41,779 nt of DNA from Bacteroidales bacterium (GTDB lineage Bacteria > Bacteroidota > Bacteroidia > Bacteroidales > UBA932), in the NCBI GenBank assembly GCA_017960585.1, contig JAGCYX010000011.1:1-41779 (forward strand), given 5' to 3'. The notes under the pieces were generated by a model. That model did no database searches, was not told the DNA's origin, and saw only the letters and a list, made by a program, of their open reading frames with translations. The position numbers and the translations under genes are program-made. Positions 1-9,157 of the stretch are shown here, piece after piece (position 1 is the first letter of the stretch; every line of letters starts with the position of its first letter).

Positions 1-1
1 A

Positions 2-80
2 TCGGAGAATCTCCGACCACCTTGTAGAATCTCCGGTCTTCATCGGAGAATCTTGCATCTCCGTCGGAGAATCTCCGACC
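2..80. repeat. Short palindromic repeat cluster at the window edge
   Basis: Two identical 15-nt units TCGGAGAATCTCCGA (2-16 and 64-78) are each a palindrome with 7-nt arms around one central base. Both are followed by CCA. Two degenerate partial units lie between them: AGAATCTCCGG at 26-36 and TCGGAGAATCT at 43-53, the latter followed by a second ATCTCCG half. The cluster may continue beyond the window. It lies downstream of the defence operon's last gene. The units are too short and too palindromic for a CRISPR; a REP-like or attachment-related repeat is more plausible. From 81 to 157 I see no other feature. Confidence 0.6.
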
Positions 81-157
81 AAACTTGCAAAACTACGACT
101 TCTTGCAGGTAATCCCTAGACGGGGTTCACCGAATGCTTACCTTAGTTAATACTACC

Positions 158-619
158 TTAAATAGTTTTTCGATTTGGTGCTGCCCCCTTTAAGGCAGCG
201 CCATTCTCTTTGATGAAGGATTCCAAAATAGATATTGTCTTTTGGAATCTGCTCTTCTTCAAAGAACACTCCCAGACAACAATGACATTCCAGCCTAGAA
301 GTTCAATTCTGCGATAATTCTCTTTATCTCGTTTTATATTGCCTTCAATCTTAGTAATCCAGAAACCCGTGTTTGTTTTCGGGATGACAAAATTCTTACA
401 TCCTTGATGCCCATGCCAGAAACAACCATTAATAAAGACCACAGTCTTGTATTTGGGAAGCACTATGTCTGGCTTCCCAGGCAGATCTTTGACGTTTAGT
501 CGATATCGAAAGCCATCTGCATGAAGCTGGCACCTTACCTGCTTTTCAATACCCGTATCTTTTGACCGGATACGAGTCATGTTGTAATGACGTTGTGCAG
601 GTGTTAGGACGTCTGCCAT
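158..619 (-). CDS. vsr: Very short patch repair (Vsr) mismatch endonuclease
   Basis: This 153-aa protein has the usual Vsr length. Vsr nicks next to the T of T:G mismatches that arise when 5-methylcytosine deaminates, and so protects the target sites of a C5-cytosine methylase. Family signatures are clear: MTRIRSKDT near the N-terminus, FRYRLNVKDLPGKPDIVLPK (with the catalytic Asp in PDIV), FINGCFWHGHQGC (metal-site His and zinc-site Cys), and WNVIVVWEC near the end. The ATG at 619 was chosen because it gives the standard N-terminus and its A is shared with the TAA stop of the preceding AIPR gene (TAATG), which suggests translational coupling. It is the last gene of the seven-gene defence operon and pairs functionally with the methyltransferase that opens it. 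The open frame upstream of this start lies inside the AIPR gene and looks spurious. Confidence 0.93.
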   Translation of the reverse strand: MADVLTPAQRHYNMTRIRSKDTGIEKQVRCQLHADGFRYRLNVKDLPGKPDIVLPKYKTVVFINGCFWHGHQGCKNFVIPKTNTGFWITKIEGNIKRDKENYRRIELLGWNVIVVWECSLKKSRFQKTISILESFIKENGAALKGAAPNRKTI

Positions 620-2739
620 TATTTCTCCGGCATAATGTAACCAGCATCTTCCGCCTTGTCGATGATCTTCTTCATCCTCTTGCACTGGGCGGCGGATGGC
701 AAACTATACCGTTGTATGTAGCCGGCAATAGATTTCACAAATTCACAATCGCCTACGGGGACCAGCCTGTTAGCTTCAAGGTCTTTGTACACGCGCATCC
801 AATACTGATATCCAAGGCTGAACATCTGAACGGAAAGCTCGATTTCGCTATTGAACTTGTGAGCCCTCTTTGCACTCTTTTCGGCTTCTTTATTCTCGAC
901 TGTAGAGATCAGAGAATCAAGGAAATCCTCAGTGGCTTCTATGTCACACTCGTCACGGAACTTCTTCCATGTATCAACTTTACGAGCATATTCACGGACA
1001 ATCATACCACCGGAGTTATTGAGGAACCCATCCGCAATCTGTGAAACAATCTCAACCTGACGCACTATTGAATCAGGTAAAGCCTGACGCTTCCAGATAT
1101 ACTCCCAATCGATATCCTTTCCTTTGGGCACCATGGAGATAATCTTGGAAATGGTGTACGGAGTAACCATCGCCTTGTTACCTCCCTTCTGATACCATTC
1201 TGATTTATTGATCATCGTATCCACAGTATCAAACATGATAACCGAAGCAACGGCCTTGTGGAAGAAGAATTCGTTGATGTTGTCCTGGGATTTTGCCCAG
1301 ATGTCATCAACTATTCCAGCAAATGCCTTCATGTTGTTGGCAGAACCCGCACTAACAGAATGAGGATTCATGAATACCGCATTGAGACACTTGGCAAGCT
1401 TCTCTTTCTTGATGACTTGATTGGAGGGATGAATTCTTTTGAACTTATCTCTCTGCGCTGGTGTCATCTTCATCTGCTCCTGCTCCCAACGGCCACGGGA
1501 CCTTTCATAGTACCAGATTGTCTGGTAAGGCTTACCGTCCACAGGAGGTGCAGGATACTTCTGGGACATTTTCTCCATCTGGACATGGAAAGGATGAGTA
1601 GAGAAGAAGTCTGCCTCGGAGACTGCATTCTGGCTGTTGGCGCACTTCGAAATTTCCTTGGTCATCTCGTTATATTTGTCTTGCTCTTCTTCACTCTTCT
1701 CCTCGGCCATATTGAGAACTGTCAACTTCATGGGGACAAAGATGTCTTTTAAGTCGGACTCCTTCTTAATGAAAGAGTTGGCAAGTGACGCTGTTGTCTG
1801 TCCTCCATTGATTATCTGGAAATCCTCAAATGACAGGAGCCTTGTTCCGTCTTTTGACAATTGTATGCGGTTCGCCACTACGGCAATACCGTTATTGTAA
1901 ATGAAGAAATTGTGTCTTTTCGCAGTAGAGTTGATTGTCTCCCTGATTTTGCTGTTTACCTTTCCTCTGGCACTGAGGAATGAGCGCACGTTTCCTTCAA
2001 GAAGGCGGCTACCTTTGTCGAGATAAATGTCAGCGAGGAATTTACCCGGAACAATGGCAAGATAAGCATCATAATCGCCATAATCCGCGATATTGGCTTT
2101 GAGGCACTGAATACCCTCGGGCAAGTTATATTTGGCTGTATCGATGGTGATCACCTCTGAAATCTGGGATGTTTCCTGCTGGTAGAAACGTCCAAGATCC
2201 CATACATTCAATTCAACGGGACGCTCAAGAAGCTCTTCCTGCTTAAGGGTCTTTACCCTCTCACTCATCTCTGCATTCGTCACAAGGAAGAACTTGAATT
2301 TGAGGATCTCCGTGTCATACTTACTCTTACCAATACGACGTTTGAATTCCTTCGCAATGTCTATAATGAAGTCAGAATCATCACAATACTTCCTGATTTC
2401 CCCGGAATAAGCCTCAATGATGAAGTTTCTCATTGCTTTGGACAAGTCCTCAATCCTTTGATTACTCAATGAAACCTTATTCTCATCATTGTAGAAATCG
2501 CTAATGAGCAGTACGATAGAACTGTCGGCTTCATCATAGGCGTAAGCATCGAAAGCAAGTTTACGCCCACGCGTCCCGTACATATTGCACTCATATGGAT
2601 ACGGATCGTTGAGCTCGCCACACTCTTCCAGCTTTTCAAGAATGGTGTCAAGGAACTGACTTTGAGCGTCAGAGCTGTTATGCTCTGCCTGGAACCTGAT
2701 TCGCTCCAGAAACTCACCTCTGTATTCGTTAATATCCAT
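619..2739 (-). CDS. AIPR-family protein of an MZA-type defence operon
   Basis: This 706-aa protein is assigned to AIPR (abortive infection phage resistance) on two conserved blocks: YNNGIAVVA at residues 281-289 and QIINGGQTTASL at 308-319. A basic stretch (NVRSFLSARGKVNSKIR) precedes them at about 250-265. Together they are the hallmark of the family, whose biochemical activity is not established. The N-terminal ~200 residues, with DAYAYDEADSSIVLLISDF near 64-82, resemble the restriction-endonuclease-like N-terminus of other AIPR proteins, but I cannot place a full catalytic triad. No signal peptide or membrane segment is seen, so it should be cytosolic. It follows the DUF4420 gene after a 1-nt gap and shares a base with vsr. 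In known MZA systems AIPR is the last core component, as here apart from vsr. Confidence 0.85.
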   Translation of the reverse strand: MDINEYRGEFLERIRFQAEHNSSDAQSQFLDTILEKLEECGELNDPYPYECNMYGTRGRKLAFDAYAYDEADSSIVLLISDFYNDENKVSLSNQRIEDLSKAMRNFIIEAYSGEIRKYCDDSDFIIDIAKEFKRRIGKSKYDTEILKFKFFLVTNAEMSERVKTLKQEELLERPVELNVWDLGRFYQQETSQISEVITIDTAKYNLPEGIQCLKANIADYGDYDAYLAIVPGKFLADIYLDKGSRLLEGNVRSFLSARGKVNSKIRETINSTAKRHNFFIYNNGIAVVANRIQLSKDGTRLLSFEDFQIINGGQTTASLANSFIKKESDLKDIFVPMKLTVLNMAEEKSEEEQDKYNEMTKEISKCANSQNAVSEADFFSTHPFHVQMEKMSQKYPAPPVDGKPYQTIWYYERSRGRWEQEQMKMTPAQRDKFKRIHPSNQVIKKEKLAKCLNAVFMNPHSVSAGSANNMKAFAGIVDDIWAKSQDNINEFFFHKAVASVIMFDTVDTMINKSEWYQKGGNKAMVTPYTISKIISMVPKGKDIDWEYIWKRQALPDSIVRQVEIVSQIADGFLNNSGGMIVREYARKVDTWKKFRDECDIEATEDFLDSLISTVENKEAEKSAKRAHKFNSEIELSVQMFSLGYQYWMRVYKDLEANRLVPVGDCEFVKSIAGYIQRYSLPSAAQCKRMKKIIDKAEDAGYIMPEK

Positions 2740-2740
2740 A

Positions 2741-3652
2741 TTAGTACTCCTTAAATTGAACTATTGTCGCAAGAAGAAGATCGTACTGGACCTTTGAAAT
2801 GCCTTCAGGTATGGCCTCTTTCTTCAACTTGGGAAACTCTTCTGCAACCGTGTATGCGTCAAGCAATTTTATCTCATAGACATACTCGTCATACACACTT
2901 TCGAAGGTAAAGCCGGCATTCGCCAGTTTTTCAAGGAAAATGTCTCTGGCCTCATCGCTGTCAAGGGTTTTCAGGATGCTCCGGCAAAGAGAATTCAGCC
3001 GCAAACCATCAAATGCCTGACTCATCCTCTCCAGTTGATAAACAATCAAGTGCCCTTCAACATTGCTATCCAACTGCTCGAGTGACGAAATACGGACAGA
3101 TTCCTTACCATAGTGAATGGTCTTGACTTCGTACCATGTATGATCCAAAGAGAAATCCTTTTTTGTCTTCTCTTGGCCGCTCCATGATGCGAGAGCCCGC
3201 AGGCTACCACAAAGAGGGATAATATTGTCCCTAAGGTACAAGAGTTCTCCCATCAGACCCATAATCTCTTTTTCATCAAGAAGACGATTCTTCTGGTAGA
3301 ACATCTTCCTCCAGGCGTAATACCGGTTGGTGATCATCTGATAGCCGGTCTTGTCGTCCAATGCATTCCGGGTAGCATCTACAAGGTCATTAATGAATAC
3401 ACCAAAGGTATCCAGCATGGAATGGTCCAGCAGGGAGATTACGAAACACGTATAACCACTCTTGGGGTAATGCTTTATTCCAAGCACACTTGATGGCTTT
3501 ATGGCTGCGGGCTTATAAACGCCTCTGTACTCAAGGGAATAATTCCCCGCTTCGTCAGCGCCAATGTACAATTTGAGAGGATGCTTGTCATCAACAAGAA
3601 TATAGCACCCGGGAGCAAAGTCCTGCTTCAAAAGTTCAGTTATAGAATTCAT
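2741..3652 (-). CDS. DUF4420 / PD-(D/E)XK-motif nuclease-like protein
   Basis: This 303-aa cytosolic protein has a PD-(D/E)XK-like core around residues 155-180: SWSGQEKTKKDFSLD followed by WYEVKT. D166, E175 and K177 are the likely metal-binding and catalytic residues. The preceding helix with GLMGELLYL (132-140) matches the family layout of a helix before the nuclease core. These features fit DUF4420, which is regularly found between Z1 and AIPR genes. Its probable role is DNA cleavage within the defence complex; this is inferred from fold and context. The ATG overlaps the Z1 stop codon by four bases (ATGA), and only one base separates its own stop from the AIPR start. The fold call rests on motif spacing rather than a database match. 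Confidence 0.8.
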   Translation of the reverse strand: MNSITELLKQDFAPGCYILVDDKHPLKLYIGADEAGNYSLEYRGVYKPAAIKPSSVLGIKHYPKSGYTCFVISLLDHSMLDTFGVFINDLVDATRNALDDKTGYQMITNRYYAWRKMFYQKNRLLDEKEIMGLMGELLYLRDNIIPLCGSLRALASWSGQEKTKKDFSLDHTWYEVKTIHYGKESVRISSLEQLDSNVEGHLIVYQLERMSQAFDGLRLNSLCRSILKTLDSDEARDIFLEKLANAGFTFESVYDEYVYEIKLLDAYTVAEEFPKLKKEAIPEGISKVQYDLLLATIVQFKEY

Positions 3653-6492
3653 AAGTCGTCGTCCTCCTCGCCTGCGTCTTCAAGCAACTGTTTGTAATAT
3701 ACTTTATTTACCTTGTATGTTTTGGCCGCAAACAATTGATTGTCATTTTTGGGGAATCCAACCCCAAACGCAACCATTGGCTCTTCACCCAGTTCATTCT
3801 TATAAGCTACAAGACGATCCTTAATCGTTTCCAGTGCCTTAGGATCATTCTTGTCAACTTTTGCCGGATCAACATCTACCGGCATAACAAAGTATATCAT
3901 CAGGCACGGCCTGCGGTCTTCAACATACCGGAACCATGTTGAACCAGGGAACTGCTTCTCCGGTCTTTTGCCATCATGATCATTTTCATACCCTATCTCT
4001 GCGTCTTTCAACTGGTCTGGACTTAACCCTAGTTTTCCGTCAGAAGGACTGCCAAGAACCGCTTTGTTGGTAAACGCGATATGATTCCCCTTCAAATGCA
4101 GAGTACGCATCATGGGGAAAATAGAGGTTTTAGTCGTCAACGGATAGGGTTCTTTCCCATCACCAGCATAGATGTTTACATCCCACTCTTTTAATTTCCC
4201 ACCGCACTCATCGGCAATAAACTCCTGGATGTGCTCAATATCGAACTTGATATTCTTCAAGGATACTTTTATGGAAGAAAGCAAGTTGGCTATATAGTTG
4301 TACGGGATCTTTTCGAAATGTACCGTTCCGTACAGACCTTTCTGGCTCTTAAGCGCTCCTTCATTATCAAGCTTCTGCAGGAATTTTTTTGTCTCAACAA
4401 GATTATCAGTGTTGTTTTGAACAATCAAATTTGCATACGGAGTCTCAAATAACCCACCCCAGAAAACAACTGTTTCATAATGAGTAAAGGCACTCCTCAT
4501 CTTGTTAGAAGACGTAATCTGTAACTCTTCGCTGATATCCCTGACTTTAATACCAAACTCCTTAGGGGTCATCTTATCGAGGAACATCTTCTTCAGATCA
4601 TCCTTAAGTTCCTCCGTAGCAACAGATATATCCATGTACCATTCGGCACTTTCGTGGCTTGTCCAGATCTGGAAGATATCGTCATAACCCCGTCGGTAGC
4701 CAAACCAGCGCCCCATCTGCATTAAGACATCAAAAGTGGCGGTATTTCGATAGAAATAACTCGTCATCAGGCCTTTTAATGTCAAGCCTCGCGATAGCGA
4801 CAAACCACCTATAGCGATTGCTCTGAGAGATGGATTGGACTTGTAATCGAGGGAGCCAGATTCTTTTCTGCTGTTGATTCCGACAATCTGAATCGGCTCA
4901 ATAGCACGGAGAAGATTATCTTTCGTTAAAACCCTTGACTTGGATATGCCGCAATGGGAATAATGCTTGTCGAATAGCTGAGATAACTCCTGCCAGAACA
5001 GATTTCGGGAGTTCTCCTTCTCGCTGACATCAAAATTAGTAACGATCTCATTAATATCCCGTGAGTACAAGTTCTGAACCCACTCTTTAATGTATCCATG
5101 GACCTTAACAAAGCGGGAGACATTGATCATCATAGTCCTCGGCTGGGACACATCACCACGCAGGTCTCGTATAACGTTTGCAAGATAGAAACATCTAATT
5201 GAATCACACAAAGAATCCGGGAAGGTACCATGCCATTCCTTGGTGTGTTTATAGTATAACGGACGTGTATCTTTATTCGGGTCCTGCTTGATTTCTTCCC
5301 GGGTAGGTTCAACAATATCTTCAATGAACTTGATACTGTCATAACAACGGCCGTATGGATAGAATATTTCCTTGGCGCCAATGTATGATGACGGCGTAGG
5401 AAGAACATAGATGAAGTTCTCAGGGAACAAATCCGCGTTTTTCATCTCTTCCGTAGTGTCCGGGTCAATGAAAACGTTAGCGAACGGAGTGGCCGTGAAA
5501 CCTACATAAGTCGCATTATTGAACGAATTACAAATCTGTCGGATGACCTTATTAGTTTTGGTCGGATCAAGCTTATCCTTGCTTGTATTGACAGAGGCAT
5601 TATCCGCTTCATCATCGATAAGCAACATGGGAGCGTGGATTAAATCGTCCAGCATATCCTTGTTGTAATCTGTCAGCCACTTATATAGCTTATTGAGGAC
5701 TGCGACATTCTTCTTTACAACGAAAAGAACCAGTGAATCGTGGGATTTGAGCGACATGGTAACCTGGTCAACATCACCCTTAAAATCATCCTCATAAGAT
5801 GTAAAGGCAGATGCCTTGAGTTCCATATTATCAAGTCCGACGCCGACCCTTGAGGATGATTTGTACCGGTTCTTTCCACGTCCGAAACTCCTTATAGTGT
5901 AGCCCAGAATGCCTTCCTCTACTCTTTCCTGAGTCTGCTGACGGAGCGTTTCCGTTATGCCTGTTAGAAGAATTACAACTTTATAGCCAGCATCGGCCGC
6001 TTTGCAGACAAGACCAATGTAGGTTGCCGTTTTTCCCGACTGGACATCACCGATAACGAGACCTCGGCGCAGCCTTTTACCTTTGATCTTATCGTTTGGA
6101 TTGCCAAGGCAGTTCATCAGTTTGATGAGCGTCTCGGATTCCAGTTTATTGATACTGACCGGGTCTAAATCGCCCGTCCTGCGCAGATAGTCTTTATAGC
6201 GCGTCCAGAACCACCCGTTCTTGTCTTCCAGATTGCTGTACCAGTCCCTTGATTCCTCATAGTCATCATAGATAACCTGATCTTCTGTGTGGCGAATCTG
6301 GGTATAATACTCAATAGCACCTTTTATTCTTTCCCGCTCAAAATCCTCCAGGGTGATATCCGAATACGACGCAGTCTTATCAATGATATCATCAAGCTGA
6401 TCCTCCTCAATAATCAACCCCTGCTTTTTCTTGATGTCAATCATTAACTTGATTTGCGAGAGCAAACTGTCAAGAACTGATTGATCTGTCAT
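3649..6492 (-). CDS. Z1-domain superfamily-2 ATPase/helicase-like protein
   Basis: This 947-aa protein carries the ATPase signatures of the Z1 family: Walker A GDVQSGKTA (148-156), Walker B LLIDDEAD (290-297), and motif III-like GFTATPFANV (331-340). The family-specific block GGLSLSRGLTLKGL sits at 562-575, and the arginine-finger-like MQMGRWFGYRRGY at 591-603. Z1 proteins are superfamily-2 ATPases that lie beside MutL/MORC-like ATPases in restriction-type operons; the likely role is ATP-driven DNA translocation or remodelling. The N-terminal ~140 residues are helical and charged with no recognised domain, and about 340 residues follow motif VI. Both ends overlap neighbours by four bases (ATGA), so ATPase, Z1 and DUF4420 are probably made in fixed ratio. 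All motifs appear intact. Confidence 0.92.
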   Translation of the reverse strand: MTDQSVLDSLLSQIKLMIDIKKKQGLIIEEDQLDDIIDKTASYSDITLEDFERERIKGAIEYYTQIRHTEDQVIYDDYEESRDWYSNLEDKNGWFWTRYKDYLRRTGDLDPVSINKLESETLIKLMNCLGNPNDKIKGKRLRRGLVIGDVQSGKTATYIGLVCKAADAGYKVVILLTGITETLRQQTQERVEEGILGYTIRSFGRGKNRYKSSSRVGVGLDNMELKASAFTSYEDDFKGDVDQVTMSLKSHDSLVLFVVKKNVAVLNKLYKWLTDYNKDMLDDLIHAPMLLIDDEADNASVNTSKDKLDPTKTNKVIRQICNSFNNATYVGFTATPFANVFIDPDTTEEMKNADLFPENFIYVLPTPSSYIGAKEIFYPYGRCYDSIKFIEDIVEPTREEIKQDPNKDTRPLYYKHTKEWHGTFPDSLCDSIRCFYLANVIRDLRGDVSQPRTMMINVSRFVKVHGYIKEWVQNLYSRDINEIVTNFDVSEKENSRNLFWQELSQLFDKHYSHCGISKSRVLTKDNLLRAIEPIQIVGINSRKESGSLDYKSNPSLRAIAIGGLSLSRGLTLKGLMTSYFYRNTATFDVLMQMGRWFGYRRGYDDIFQIWTSHESAEWYMDISVATEELKDDLKKMFLDKMTPKEFGIKVRDISEELQITSSNKMRSAFTHYETVVFWGGLFETPYANLIVQNNTDNLVETKKFLQKLDNEGALKSQKGLYGTVHFEKIPYNYIANLLSSIKVSLKNIKFDIEHIQEFIADECGGKLKEWDVNIYAGDGKEPYPLTTKTSIFPMMRTLHLKGNHIAFTNKAVLGSPSDGKLGLSPDQLKDAEIGYENDHDGKRPEKQFPGSTWFRYVEDRRPCLMIYFVMPVDVDPAKVDKNDPKALETIKDRLVAYKNELGEEPMVAFGVGFPKNDNQLFAAKTYKVNKVYYKQLLEDAGEEDDDL

Positions 6493-7985
6493 AAACTATA
6501 ATGTGCGTAAAGCTGTTTCTTCAATTTACTGTTGCCTGAGAAACTTTCCTCTGTCTCCAGAATACGATCTATGATACTCTTGGGCGTCTTGCCACTAATC
6601 TCCCTGATGGAGTCCACCAGCATGATGGCTTTCTGGAACAGTTCTCCATCCCGGTCTTCAACCTGCTTCTCATCAACGATATTGTTAGACTCATCAAGAT
6701 ACATTTGATGAAGAGGCAGTTTCTGCTCGAGTTCTTCCAGAAGCATTTCCACATACGAGAAACTCTGGTCATCGATTTTGCTCCGGACAAATTTGAACAG
6801 CTCTGACTCTTTGTTAATCTCGTAATAACAATGATTCTCCCGATCCTCAATTCTGTTCCAGACGAATGAAATCTTGTCATCCGGATTCTCTCTGCGTCCG
6901 CGGTGTGTTTGTTGCCTGATTGAAATGTTCATGGCTTCATCCACCGCCCTCTTCAACTGGTTACGAATGACTGGAGGTATCGTTGCGTTTTGTTTCTTCA
7001 CGTCGATGCCCCAGACATCATCCAGAGTGTTAGGGATATCTACTCTCACACGGGCATTCTTAGTCAGTTCACTTCGCGGCTGGCCAAACCATTTACCCCA
7101 GATAATCAGACGATTGTTTCTATAGATGTAGTAACCTTGGCGGGTTCTCATATTTTCAACTCCGCCAATCTTCTTTATGTCTTTTTCGCTCAGATCTTTG
7201 ATATATGGCAGAATGAAGGGCTGAGCTTTAATATGCCGTTCAATGCCGTCCTTATCCTTGACTGCAAGATCTATTTCCCGACGGGCATTCGTCTTCGGAT
7301 GGCCTTCGAGGAATGGATCAAGCGCTTCGACCTTATGTTTATTGATGTAGAAATCAATCTTAGCGGGCTTCCTGGCACTTATAAAACGGTGGAAGATTAG
7401 CCCCACATAGTCTATCATCTTGGCCTTGTATTCGGTCAGCGTAGTGAAAACCTGACCACTGCTTGCCTTGGAGATAATGTCAAAATCCTGCCATACCACC
7501 AGAGTGCCATGGGAAAGTGCCTTCAGTTCATCAAGGTGCGGGAGTTTCTTCAACTCGTCAATGGAATACTCCAGCATCAACCATTTTCTCTGTCCCTTAA
7601 TCTTGTTGTAATCCCATTGATATGCTGACAAACGACCTTTCTTTTTGCTGACAACAGTCATTACACGGCACTGAGAGAGAGATGCAGCCTTCATTCCCAG
7701 ACCAAAGCGACCGAGATCATTTTCAGCACGGTCTTCTTCGCTCGCTGTGCTGCCGTAGCGCATTGCGGTATGCAGTTCCTTGTTGGACATGCCACATCCG
7801 TTGTCCAACACGGCCACATAACAGTGAGATGGGTCACTAGGGAATAATATCCGGATTTCTGAACTACCTGCAGTAACGCTGTTGTCAATGATATCGGCCA
7901 CCGCTGACTCAAATGAGTAGCCCATTGAGCGCATTGAACCGACAAGGCTGCCAGCTTCTGGTGTATTTTCTACAAGTTTAGGCAT
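6489..7985 (-). CDS. MutL/MORC-like GHKL ATPase of the defence operon
   Basis: This 498-aa protein has a complete GHKL nucleotide-binding site: motif N as ADIIDNS (30-36, with Mg-binding N35), G1 as DNGCGM (61-66), and G2 as GRFGLGMKAAS (92-102). An S5-like second half follows, with IPNTLDDVWGIDVKKQNA likely carrying the ATP-sensing lysines. The relatives are the paraMORC/MORC ATPases of prokaryotic restriction-type operons and the 'MutL' component of MZA, not the mismatch-repair MutL: no MutL C-terminal endonuclease motif (DQHAX2EX4E) is seen. Such ATPases probably close around DNA as dimers and change its topology. The start codon shares its A with the stop of the EcoRII-like gene (TAATG), and the stop overlaps the Z1 start. 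Confidence 0.9.
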   Translation of the reverse strand: MPKLVENTPEAGSLVGSMRSMGYSFESAVADIIDNSVTAGSSEIRILFPSDPSHCYVAVLDNGCGMSNKELHTAMRYGSTASEEDRAENDLGRFGLGMKAASLSQCRVMTVVSKKKGRLSAYQWDYNKIKGQRKWLMLEYSIDELKKLPHLDELKALSHGTLVVWQDFDIISKASSGQVFTTLTEYKAKMIDYVGLIFHRFISARKPAKIDFYINKHKVEALDPFLEGHPKTNARREIDLAVKDKDGIERHIKAQPFILPYIKDLSEKDIKKIGGVENMRTRQGYYIYRNNRLIIWGKWFGQPRSELTKNARVRVDIPNTLDDVWGIDVKKQNATIPPVIRNQLKRAVDEAMNISIRQQTHRGRRENPDDKISFVWNRIEDRENHCYYEINKESELFKFVRSKIDDQSFSYVEMLLEELEQKLPLHQMYLDESNNIVDEKQVEDRDGELFQKAIMLVDSIREISGKTPKSIIDRILETEESFSGNSKLKKQLYAHYSL

Positions 7986-9157
7986 TATGCTATATGCTGT
8001 TTGACTTTAACCATCTTGATGAACTCGCCAAGCGAGAACAGGTCAGATTCAAATGCAGGATCGAAACAGGTCTTATTCGCTGCAGGGACAACTAGGATCA
8101 GGTTGGACTGCTTCATTTCACGTAATTGCGCGGATGACACTCCCTGTTGAAGTGTAAACAAATACTTTGTCTCAATCCTGTCGGCCTCTGTCAGGACTTG
8201 ACGCCAACGGTCTTTACATGTCGTTTTTGCGCCAAGGAAGACCAGATCGTCAGCCGGAAACAGGAAATCGTGATATTCAACGATGCCTGGAAAAATGAAG
8301 TCAGGTTTCTTGTTCCCTTCTGTCACCTTTTGTTCATCAAACCTTAACTGAGCAGTAGTAAAAATTCTGGAAAGGTGGTGCTCAAGGGATTTGCCAGCAC
8401 GTGATTTCCTTCGATTCAGAATCTCATTGGAGAAATCTATGAGTGACTGGCAGTCCTTAAACGGTGAGGAATAGATGGGCTGATAAAAACGTTCCTCAAA
8501 ATAGTGGAAAAGCTTATACTCAGTATCAATCCATTTCAAAAGAATCTTGTCCGGTTCCTGGTTTACATCCGCATCAGATATTGCAAAGTTACCATTGAAC
8601 AGATCTCTGGCAAGTTTGGACATCATAACGGTGTCCGGAAAATACTCGCACATTTCCACTACCTGGCGGAAAAGGCTGTCCAGGCGTTCGTCAGGAGAAG
8701 CCAGTACATTCTTGTTAATCAGGTGGTTAGTCTTGTCCGTCTGGAGGTTGTAAAGAGAAAAAAACTCGTCTATATCCTCGTCATGCTCGAGAACGATGCC
8801 GCTGTAATCAGTCCTTCCCATTTTGCATATGATGAGAAGGCTGCCGACATATTCTTCTGTCAGGAAAGGGAACCCGTGCCCGAAACGCGTAATACGATAC
8901 TCGTTCCTCGTGCCCGTTCCATAATAGATAAAACGGCTGTCGGTTTCAAAGTCATCCTGCCATCTTATCTTGACAAACTTCTCCTTGTTGCTTCCCCTTT
9001 CTCCGGGCTCTTCAAATAAGAGTTCCTGAGCTTCTTTGGGTACGTAGAAGCCGCACTGGTGAGAGGTCAGATTTACATCGTTAGCAGTGATGAAACGACA
9101 AAATGCCATTTCAGCACTGTTCACCTGGGAAACTGCGAGGTCGAAATACTCTGTCAT
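7985..9157 (-). CDS. EcoRII-like type II restriction endonuclease
   Basis: The 390-aa length is close to that of R.EcoRII (404 aa). The C-terminal catalytic domain shows KKPDFIFPG with D286, then GAKTTCKDRWRQ with K311, K315 and R317. The D-to-K spacing of 25 and D-to-R spacing of 31 match what I recall for D299, K324 and R330 of EcoRII. The N-terminal ~170 residues (HQCGFYVPKEAQELLF, then WQDDFETDSRFIYYGTGTRN) correspond to the EcoRII effector-DNA-binding domain, so this should be a full-length, autoinhibited two-domain type IIE-like enzyme. EcoRII cuts before CCWGG; the same specificity here is inference. The ATG overlaps the methyltransferase stop by four bases. Its place between a methylase and a MORC-like ATPase links classical restriction to the MZA genes. 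Confidence 0.88.
   Translation of the reverse strand: MTEYFDLAVSQVNSAEMAFCRFITANDVNLTSHQCGFYVPKEAQELLFEEPGERGSNKEKFVKIRWQDDFETDSRFIYYGTGTRNEYRITRFGHGFPFLTEEYVGSLLIICKMGRTDYSGIVLEHDEDIDEFFSLYNLQTDKTNHLINKNVLASPDERLDSLFRQVVEMCEYFPDTVMMSKLARDLFNGNFAISDADVNQEPDKILLKWIDTEYKLFHYFEERFYQPIYSSPFKDCQSLIDFSNEILNRRKSRAGKSLEHHLSRIFTTAQLRFDEQKVTEGNKKPDFIFPGIVEYHDFLFPADDLVFLGAKTTCKDRWRQVLTEADRIETKYLFTLQQGVSSAQLREMKQSNLILVVPAANKTCFDPAFESDLFSLGEFIKMVKVKQHIA

Noticed and set aside
2..80. Repeat cluster considered as a CRISPR array
   Set aside because: Units are 15 nt, palindromic and irregularly spaced with degenerate copies; there are no constant-length spacers and no cas genes.
6489..7985. GHKL ATPase considered as mismatch-repair MutL or HSP90
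   Set aside because: The MutL C-terminal endonuclease motif and the HSP90 middle and C-terminal domains are absent; length and neighbours fit the MORC-like defence ATPases.
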